Origin: Rhizobiales bacterium dw_265
GTDB taxonomy: Bacteria > Pseudomonadota > Alphaproteobacteria > Micropepsales > Micropepsaceae
Reading direction: 5' to 3'
Assembly: GCA_018449595.1 (NCBI GenBank)
Contig: JAAVUU010000001.1
Coordinates: 124,001 to 188,000 of the forward strand
Length of the DNA stretch: 64,000 nt
A program made the position numbers and the translations under genes. Positions 59,332-64,000 of the stretch are shown here, piece after piece; within the stretch, counting starts at the first letter, position 1, and the number at the start of each line of letters is the position of its first letter. The notes below the pieces were generated by a model that searched no databases, was not told the DNA's origin, and worked only from the letters and a program-made list of their open reading frames with translations.

Positions 59332-60099
59332 GTGCCGGCCAAGCAAAAGCCAGTCGCCACCGGCGACCGCATAGCCAAGGTGATCGCCCGGGCCGGCATC
59401 TGCTCGCGCCGCGATGCCGAAAAGCTGATCCTGGAAGGCCGGGTGAAGCTGGATGGCGTGATCGTCACCTCGCCCGCCCTGAATGTCACCGCGGCCAATG
59501 TCGTGCAGGTGGATGAGAAGCCGCTGATCGAGCCGGAAGCGGCGCGCATGTGGCGCTATCACAAGCCCTCCGGCCTGGTCACCACCCACAAGGATGAAAA
59601 GGGCCGCCCCACCGTCTTCGCCAATTTGCCCAAGCATCTGGGGCGGGTGGTGTCGGTGGGACGGCTGGATTTCAATTCCGAGGGCCTGCTGCTGTTGACC
59701 AATGACGGCGAGATCGCGCGCCGCATGGAAATCCCCTCGGCGGGCTGGACGCGGATTTACCGCGTGCGGCTGTTCGGCAAGGTCACCCAGGCCGAACTCG
59801 ACAAGCTTGCCACCGGCATCACGATAGATGGCGTCAAATACGGCCCCATCGTCGCCGACCTGGAGCGCAGCAAGGGCATGTACAGCTGGGCCACCGTGTC
59901 GCTGAAGGAAGGCAAGAACCGCGAGGTCAAGCGGGTGATGGAACGGCTGGGCCTCAAGGTCGCCCGCCTGATCCGCACCGCCTATGGCCCCTTCCAGCTG
60001 GGGCAACTGGTGGAAGGCCAGATCGAGGAAATCCCCGCCCGGCTGTGGCGGGAAAAGCTGGGAATCGGCCGAAAAAAACGTACTGACCATGACGGCTGA
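59332..60099 (+). CDS. rRNA pseudouridine synthase, RsuA/RluB/RluE family
   Basis: A 255-aa pseudouridine synthase: N-terminal S4 RNA-binding domain (about 12-60, RIAKVIARAGICSRRDAEKLILEG), then the catalytic domain with GRLDFNSEGLLLLTNDG, where Asp113 is the nucleophile. KEGKNREVKRVMERLGLKVARLIR is typical of RluB. The GTG at 59332 was chosen because GAGGAA lies five bases upstream; the ATG at 59314 would overlap the tadA start. RluB (23S) is the likely type but not proven. Confidence 0.93.
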   Translation: MPAKQKPVATGDRIAKVIARAGICSRRDAEKLILEGRVKLDGVIVTSPALNVTAANVVQVDEKPLIEPEAARMWRYHKPSGLVTTHKDEKGRPTVFANLPKHLGRVVSVGRLDFNSEGLLLLTNDGEIARRMEIPSAGWTRIYRVRLFGKVTQAELDKLATGITIDGVKYGPIVADLERSKGMYSWATVSLKEGKNREVKRVMERLGLKVARLIRTAYGPFQLGQLVEGQIEEIPARLWREKLGIGRKKRTDHDG

Positions 60100-60138
60100 A
60101 AGCTGCTAGAAGCCCGCCTCACAGCACGGGAGCCGGCC

Positions 60139-60372
60139 ATGGGCAGCATGAAAGACAAGCGCAAGAACCAGCTGCCGCAGCCCTATGCCGCCGAGACCAG
60201 GGATGCGCGCTTCGCCGGAACCTTCGAGGTGCTGGTGCCGGTGCCCGAGCGCAACAAGCCGCAGAAAGTGCCGCTGCAGTTCCCCACCATGTCCGCCGCC
60301 GAGAACTGGATTCACAGTCCCGACGGCAAGGAGATGATCGCGGAAATCCTGGACGAGGCGAAAAACGGCTGA
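60139..60372 (+). CDS. Hypothetical 77-aa protein
   Basis: A short soluble protein beginning MGSMKDKRKNQLPQPYAAET, with a basic N-terminus and the stretch VPLQFPTMSAAENWIHSPDGKEMIAEIL. GGGAG lies eight bases upstream of the ATG. It is between the RluB-like gene and the ECF sigma gene, 40 and 75 bases away. No family is recognised. Confidence 0.65.
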   Translation: MGSMKDKRKNQLPQPYAAETRDARFAGTFEVLVPVPERNKPQKVPLQFPTMSAAENWIHSPDGKEMIAEILDEAKNG

Positions 60373-60401
60373 AAAGCCGTACCGCCGGAACTTGCTTTCC
60401 T

Positions 60402-60426
60402 GTAACTTTTCCGTGCGCGCCACGAA
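60402..60426 (+). promoter_or_regulatory. Probable ECF sigma (SigF-type) autoregulatory promoter
   Basis: GTAACT (60402-60407) and CGAA (60423-60426), 15 bases apart, lie 22 bases before the sigma gene. They resemble the GTAACC-N16-CGAA promoter described for Caulobacter SigF, which is paired with NrsF. Autoregulation of this operon is inferred from the match and position. Confidence 0.6.
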
Positions 60427-60447
60427 TTTTTCCGAACGGAGCCGTGT

Positions 60448-60999
60448 TTGATCGCCCAGGAGGCGCAATACCGGGACTGGATGCTGGCCGCCCTGGCGGG
60501 CGACGGCGCAGCCTACCGGATGCTGCTTCAGGGCCTGACGCGGCATCTGCGGAGTTATTACGCCCGCCGCCTGGACAGCGCGGCGGCCGAGGATGCGGTG
60601 CAGGAAACCTTGATTGCCATACACACCAAGCGCGCCACCTACGATCCGGCCCAGCCCTTCACAGCCTGGGTTTACGGCATCGCGCGCTACAAGCTGATCG
60701 ACGAATATCGCCGCCACAAGCGCCGCGCCACCGTGCCGCTGGATGAAGCCGCCGACCTGTTCGGCCATGACGAAGCCGCCGAGGCCGTGGCCCGGCGCGA
60801 CGTGAACAAGCTGCTGGAGAAGCTGCCGCCGGCCAAGCGCCGGCTGGTCAAGGACATCAAGCTGGACGGCGTATCGGTGGCGGAGGCCGCCAAACGCACC
60901 GGCCTGTCGGAATCGGCCGTGAAGGTGACGGTGCATCGCGCCATCAAATCGCTCGCGGAAGGTTTGGGGAAAGGACAGGAGGGCCGCGATGCGGACTGA
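60448..60999 (+). CDS. ECF-family RNA polymerase sigma factor
   Basis: A 183-aa sigma factor with region 2 (RMLLQGLTRHLRSYYARRL, AVQETLIAIHTKRATYDPAQPFTAWVYGIARYKLIDEYRR) and region 4 (LLEKLPPAKRRLV, LSESAVKVTVHRAIKSL). It groups by context with the SigF/NrsF type of redox or metal-stress sigma factors. The start is TTG 60448 with CGGAG six bases upstream. Its 3' end overlaps the nrsF gene by 11 bases. Confidence 0.92.
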   Translation: MIAQEAQYRDWMLAALAGDGAAYRMLLQGLTRHLRSYYARRLDSAAAEDAVQETLIAIHTKRATYDPAQPFTAWVYGIARYKLIDEYRRHKRRATVPLDEAADLFGHDEAAEAVARRDVNKLLEKLPPAKRRLVKDIKLDGVSVAEAAKRTGLSESAVKVTVHRAIKSLAEGLGKGQEGRDAD

Positions 61000-61627
61000 T
61001 GACCTGATCGCCCATTTATCGGAAGATATGCAGCCGGTACGCACGGGCATGGTGGCGCGCACCTTGTTGGGGGCCGCAGCGCTGGGCGTGGCGGGCTCCG
61101 CCTTGCTGATGCTGGTGGCGCTGGGCCTGCGCCATGATTTCACCGCCTCCATGTCCAGCTTCGGCATGTGGACCAAGCTGGTTTATACCTTCGCCATCGC
61201 CGCCTTCGCCTTCTGGCTGGTGGAGCGGGCCGGGCGGCCGGGGGCGGACATGCGCCGCCCCTTCCTGCTGCTGGGCTTGCCGGTCCTGGCCATCGCCCTG
61301 CTCTCGGCCCTGCAGATGAGCGCCCCAGGGGCCGATTCCCATGGGCTGGTGATGGGGCACTCTTCCCGGGTCTGCGCGCCCCTGGTGATCCTGACCGCCC
61401 TGCCGAGCCTTGTGGCGGCCTTCTGGGCGCTGCGGCGGCTGGCGCCGACCCGCCTGACCCTGGCCGGCGCCGGGGCGGGACTGTTCGCGGGCGCGGTGGG
61501 CGCCTTCGTCTATTCCTTCCATTGCATGGAAGGCGCGGCCCCTTTTATCGCCATCTGGTACACGCTGGGAATCGCGTTAACCACCGCAATTGGGGCTTTC
61601 CTGGGCCGCCACCTGTTGCGCTGGTAA
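60989..61627 (+). CDS. nrsF: NrsF-type (DUF1109) membrane anti-sigma factor
   Basis: A 212-aa protein with about six transmembrane helices and short loops, matching DUF1109/NrsF. The only two cysteines, Cys129 (SSRVCAPL) and Cys179 (SFHCMEG), sit at the positions known to be needed for sensing in Caulobacter NrsF, where stress is thought to alter them and free the sigma factor. Overlap with the sigma gene supports a cognate pair. Confidence 0.9.
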   Translation: MRTDDLIAHLSEDMQPVRTGMVARTLLGAAALGVAGSALLMLVALGLRHDFTASMSSFGMWTKLVYTFAIAAFAFWLVERAGRPGADMRRPFLLLGLPVLAIALLSALQMSAPGADSHGLVMGHSSRVCAPLVILTALPSLVAAFWALRRLAPTRLTLAGAGAGLFAGAVGAFVYSFHCMEGAAPFIAIWYTLGIALTTAIGAFLGRHLLRW

Positions 61628-61684
61628 GCGGTTATTCACATTTGCGGTGCTAGTTTTCGCATCCGAATCCGGTGGAGATCAGGA

Positions 61685-62281
61685 ATGCGTAAATCCCTTT
61701 TGCTGGCCTTTGCGGCCCTCGCGCTTGGCGCCGCCCCTGTCCTGGCGGACACGCTGCAGGACGGCGCCCGCTACTTCCAGCGCGCCGACTACAACCGGGC
61801 GCTGGCCTCCTGGCGTCCGCTGGCCACCCAGGGCAATCCCGTCGCCCAGAACAACCTGGGCATCATGTATCTCGACGGCAAGGGCGTGCCGCAGAACACC
61901 TCCGAAGCCGTGCGCTACCTGTCGCTGTCGGCCGCCGCCGGCTCGTCGCTGGGCCAGAACAACCTTGGCGGCCTCTATCGCGACGGCAAGGGCGTGCCGC
62001 GCGACTATGGCAAGGCGGCGCAATGGTTCTCGGCCTCGGCCGGCCAGGGCAATTCCGCCGGCATGTACAATCTGGCGCTGATGTACGATTTGGGCCAGGG
62101 CATGAAGCCGGAGCCCTTCCATGCTTACATGTGGTACGCGCTGGCCGCCGACCAGGGCGGCATGCCCAACGCCGCCGCGCACCGCGACGCCCTGTGGCGG
62201 CGCATGACGCCCGCCGCGCAGAACCAGGCCCGCTCGCTGGCGGTGGCCTGCAAGCGCCAGGCCTACAAGGGCTGCAGATAA
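61685..62281 (+). CDS. Secreted SEL1-repeat (TPR-like) protein
   Basis: A 198-aa exported protein with signal peptide (MRKSLLLAFAALALGAAPVLA) followed by about four SEL1 repeats, alpha-helical pairs with the pattern AQNNLGIMYLDGKGVPQN, GQNNLGGLYRDGKGVPRD and GMYNLALMYDLGQG. Such repeats mediate protein-protein contacts. GGAGATCAGGA precedes the ATG. It may belong to the sigma operon regulon, but no sigma-type promoter was seen directly upstream. A terminator follows. Confidence 0.9.
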   Translation: MRKSLLLAFAALALGAAPVLADTLQDGARYFQRADYNRALASWRPLATQGNPVAQNNLGIMYLDGKGVPQNTSEAVRYLSLSAAAGSSLGQNNLGGLYRDGKGVPRDYGKAAQWFSASAGQGNSAGMYNLALMYDLGQGMKPEPFHAYMWYALAADQGGMPNAAAHRDALWRRMTPAAQNQARSLAVACKRQAYKGCR

Positions 62282-62306
62282 GTCCGACCTCTATCGGACC
62301 TGAAGA

Positions 62307-62333
62307 ACGGCGCCGGCGACGGCGCCGTTTTTT
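62307..62333 (+). terminator. Rho-independent terminator after the SEL1 gene
   Basis: ACGGCGCC (62307-62314), loop GGCGAC, GGCGCCGT (62321-62328), then T6 (62328-62333). A stable GC stem with a T-run right after the SEL1 stop, abutting the stop of the convergent oxidase gene. Confidence 0.85.
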
Positions 62334-63505
62334 CATGTGAAGCGCGAATAGAGTTCTTCGATCACCGCCACGGCGCGGTCGGCCTCGCCGCGGTCCACCA
62401 CTTCATGGTCGTCGTTATAGCCCTTGAGGTCGCCACCCTCCAAAGCCTGCACCACGATGCCGTCGCTGCGCGACAAGACCGACACGTCGCGATAGAAGAA
62501 ACCGTAATTGACCTCCGGCTGCGGGATCAGCCAGGCGATCTGGCCGCGCACCGGCACGATGCTGTCGTCTTTCCACAAAGCGCGCGCGCCATAGCCGGTG
62601 CAGTTGATAACCACCTTTTCCCGCAACTGCCCCATCTCGGCGGGGGCATGGAATTCGCGCCGCTCGACCTTGCCGCCCATGGCATAGAAATCCATCAGCA
62701 GCTGGTGGCCATAGTCATGGATGTTGAACTGCAACGTCTCAGACCGGCGCACATGCGCCACCGGGAAGGGCGTCGCGCCGGGCGGCAGTTCCTGCGGTTT
62801 GGCCGTGATGTCGGCAATGCGGTCCATATAGCCGGCAAAGCCCATGGTGTTCAGGCTTTCGGCTTTTTCATGCGCCTCGGCAAAGGGAATGTCGGACAGG
62901 TTGTAGCGGTCGGAAAACCGCACCGGATCCCCGGGCAGGCCCAGATAGCTGCGATACGTCTTCCATGAGGTGCGCGCCATCTGTTCCCACAAGGCGCCGA
63001 ATTGCGGCCCGGCGGCGCTGGTCAGCGCGATGCGCGAATCCGGCGTCCAGCCGCCGGTGGCCCGCGCCGAGCGCGCCTGCTGCAACAGATCCTTGCAATA
63101 AATGGTCACGGCCGCGCCCGCGCGCTGTGCCGTGATTGCCGCCGTCAGGCCCAATGCGCCGCAGCCGATCACCGCGATCTCGCGCGGGCCGCGCGCCATC
63201 GCCTTGCCGACGGCGATCTCCGCCGAACCCCAGGACAGCGACCAGCCCGAACCGCCATGGCCGTAATTGTGGACCACCAGCGTATCGCCCAGCATCTCGG
63301 TATCCAGGCGCGGCCCCTGGGCGCGAAAAGGGCGCAGGCAGACGGTGATGTCGAACAGCCGGTCCTTATGCGCGCGCACCGGCGCCAGCGGCGGCGGAAC
63401 ATCTTCCACCGCCAGGCCTGTCTTCGGGCGTGTGGGCTGCGCGGCGCAGCCGCCGAGCCCAGCCAGCCCTCCCAGCACGGCGAGACGGCGATCCAAGGCG
63501 GTCAT
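62333..63505 (-). CDS. FAD-dependent D-amino acid oxidase-like lipoprotein with permuted motif order
   Basis: A 390-aa protein. N-terminus MTALDRRLAVLGGLAGLGGC has a twin-arginine-like RR (6-7) and a lipobox ending in Cys20. Then come CLRPFRAQGPRL (56-67) and VVHNYGHGGSGWSLSWGS (77-94), which in D-amino acid oxidases form the C-terminal end; only afterwards appears the FAD Rossmann motif IAVIGCGALGLTAAITA (110-126). The C-terminal part contains VVINCTGYGARALW and VPVRGQIAWLI, normally followed by the LRPxR segment. So the family's end has moved to its start. Substrate unknown; export of a folded FAD protein would fit the Tat route. Confidence 0.85.
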   Translation of the reverse strand: MTALDRRLAVLGGLAGLGGCAAQPTRPKTGLAVEDVPPPLAPVRAHKDRLFDITVCLRPFRAQGPRLDTEMLGDTLVVHNYGHGGSGWSLSWGSAEIAVGKAMARGPREIAVIGCGALGLTAAITAQRAGAAVTIYCKDLLQQARSARATGGWTPDSRIALTSAAGPQFGALWEQMARTSWKTYRSYLGLPGDPVRFSDRYNLSDIPFAEAHEKAESLNTMGFAGYMDRIADITAKPQELPPGATPFPVAHVRRSETLQFNIHDYGHQLLMDFYAMGGKVERREFHAPAEMGQLREKVVINCTGYGARALWKDDSIVPVRGQIAWLIPQPEVNYGFFYRDVSVLSRSDGIVVQALEGGDLKGYNDDHEVVDRGEADRAVAVIEELYSRFT

Positions 63506-63571
63506 GACTCAATTCCCCTGATGTGCCGGGGCCAGGGTCGCAAGGCGCAGGCACACGGGCAAGCGATTGTA

Positions 63572-63802
63572 TCAGGAGGCGCGGGTGCTGCGCTTGGCGG
63601 GCTTGGGCGGCGGCTTGGGAGCGGCGGCGCGGGCCACCGCCTCCTCCGCTTCCTTGGCCATGCGCAGCGCCTTGAGGCGGGCGGTCTTGGCGTCGGTGGC
63701 AGCGCTCTCCTTGATCAGGAGGTCCTTGACCATCTGGGAGCGCAGGTCGGACGCGGTCTGGGCGTCGGCTTTGTTCAGGAAGGGTTTGCGGGAGCTTGCC
63801 AT
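63572..63802 (-). CDS. Hypothetical 76-aa basic protein
   Basis: From the ATG at 63802: MASSRKPFLNKADAQTASDL, a helical middle rich in Lys, Ala and Glu (SQMVKDLLIKESAATDAKTA), and a Pro/Lys tail (APKPPPKPAKRSTRAS). Resembles short uncharacterised alphaproteobacterial proteins; function unknown. The longer frame to 63898 adds 32 residues without conservation. Confidence 0.65.
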   Translation of the reverse strand: MASSRKPFLNKADAQTASDLRSQMVKDLLIKESAATDAKTARLKALRMAKEAEEAVARAAAPKPPPKPAKRSTRAS

Positions 63803-63866
63803 GCGCCAGTCTAGCATGGGCGCCGGAGCAATGGGGGATAAATCGCCAAGCGGCTGAAAAGACGGG

Positions 63867-64000
63867 CTAATTTTCGGGCCTGCGGAAAGCGCGGGCAATC
63901 AGCAGCCCCGCCGCAAAGCCCAGCAGGCCCGCGATGATGGCGAATTTCAGCACCAGGCCGATCACCTTGACCACGGCCAGGACGACCAGGCCAACGATGA
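63867..64000 (-). CDS. Small membrane protein, 5' end outside window
   Basis: The minus-strand frame ends with TAG at 63867-63869 and is open to the window edge. The visible 43 residues are mostly hydrophobic: a helix GLVVLAVVKVIGLVLKFAII followed by AGLLGFAAGLLIARAFRRPEN. It is a partial gene for a one- or two-helix membrane protein. No function can be assigned. Confidence 0.6.
   Translation of the reverse strand, partial: IVGLVVLAVVKVIGLVLKFAIIAGLLGFAAGLLIARAFRRPEN

Overview
This window is one stretch of a GC-rich alphaproteobacterial chromosome, almost entirely housekeeping genes. The evidence is the gene content and order: aroQ-accB-accC followed by aat, a DUF2155 protein, an MlaD protein and the NDUFA12-like complex I accessory protein; an aa3-type cytochrome oxidase cluster running into thrC and an M16 peptidase; a split glycine decarboxylase (gcvPA/gcvPB); a B12-dependent ribonucleotide reductase (nrdJ); the DUF4170-msbA-waaA-lpxK lipid A operon; and an ECF sigma/NrsF pair of the Caulobacter type. 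A Rhizomicrobium/Micropepsales-like organism would fit, but that placement is a guess. No rRNA, tRNA, CRISPR array, insertion sequence or prophage was seen.

Layout. 1-5.2 kb: end of aroQ, biotin carboxyl carrier and biotin carboxylase of acetyl-CoA carboxylase, a DoxX protein, aat, then a convergent envelope/complex I set. 5.2-9.7 kb: nrdJ with a long structured leader, a 58-aa protein and a secreted Cys-containing pentapeptide-repeat protein. 9.8-14.4 kb: gcvT-gcvH-gcvPA-gcvPB operon behind a tandem glycine riboswitch. 14.6-25.3 kb: argS, a lipoprotein, thrB-rnhA, a type II peroxiredoxin, a large membrane EAL protein with a degenerate GGDEF motif, an acetyltransferase, an M16 peptidase and thrC. 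25.3-30.9 kb: cox cluster (ctaC-ctaD-ctaB-small TM protein-ctaE-DUF983-SURF1) without the usual ctaG/cox11. 31-45 kb: tldD, several enzymes, gshA, rsmE/ubiA divergent pair, LysE transporter, methyltransferase, permease, ubiD. 45.06-45.99 kb: a lower-GC toxin-antitoxin module with its own promoter/operator. 46-54 kb: pmbA (partner of tldD), a CysQ-like phosphatase, and a tightly coupled lipid A export/Kdo/acylation operon ending in a methyltransferase. 54-60 kb: M23 peptidase, xseA/purD divergent pair, PAP2 phosphatase, tadA and an RluB-like enzyme. 60-64 kb: ECF sigma/NrsF with an upstream sigma-type promoter, a SEL1 protein, a lipoprotein-type D-amino acid oxidase relative and a partial membrane protein.

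Most notable observations: (1) the D-amino-acid-oxidase-like protein at 62333-63505 carries the family's C-terminal substrate/FAD motifs in front of the Rossmann GxGxxG motif, which looks like a circular permutation behind a lipoprotein signal; (2) the toxin-antitoxin module at 45063-45987 pairs a PIN toxin with an antitoxin whose N-terminal domain resembles DUF7662, and the antitoxin gene has an A9 run where a one-base slip would end the protein before the presumed toxin-binding tail; (3) a family of intergenic palindromes ending in TGTCAT, from 28 bp hairpins to a 147 bp cruciform-like element; (4) the absence of ctaG from the cox cluster.
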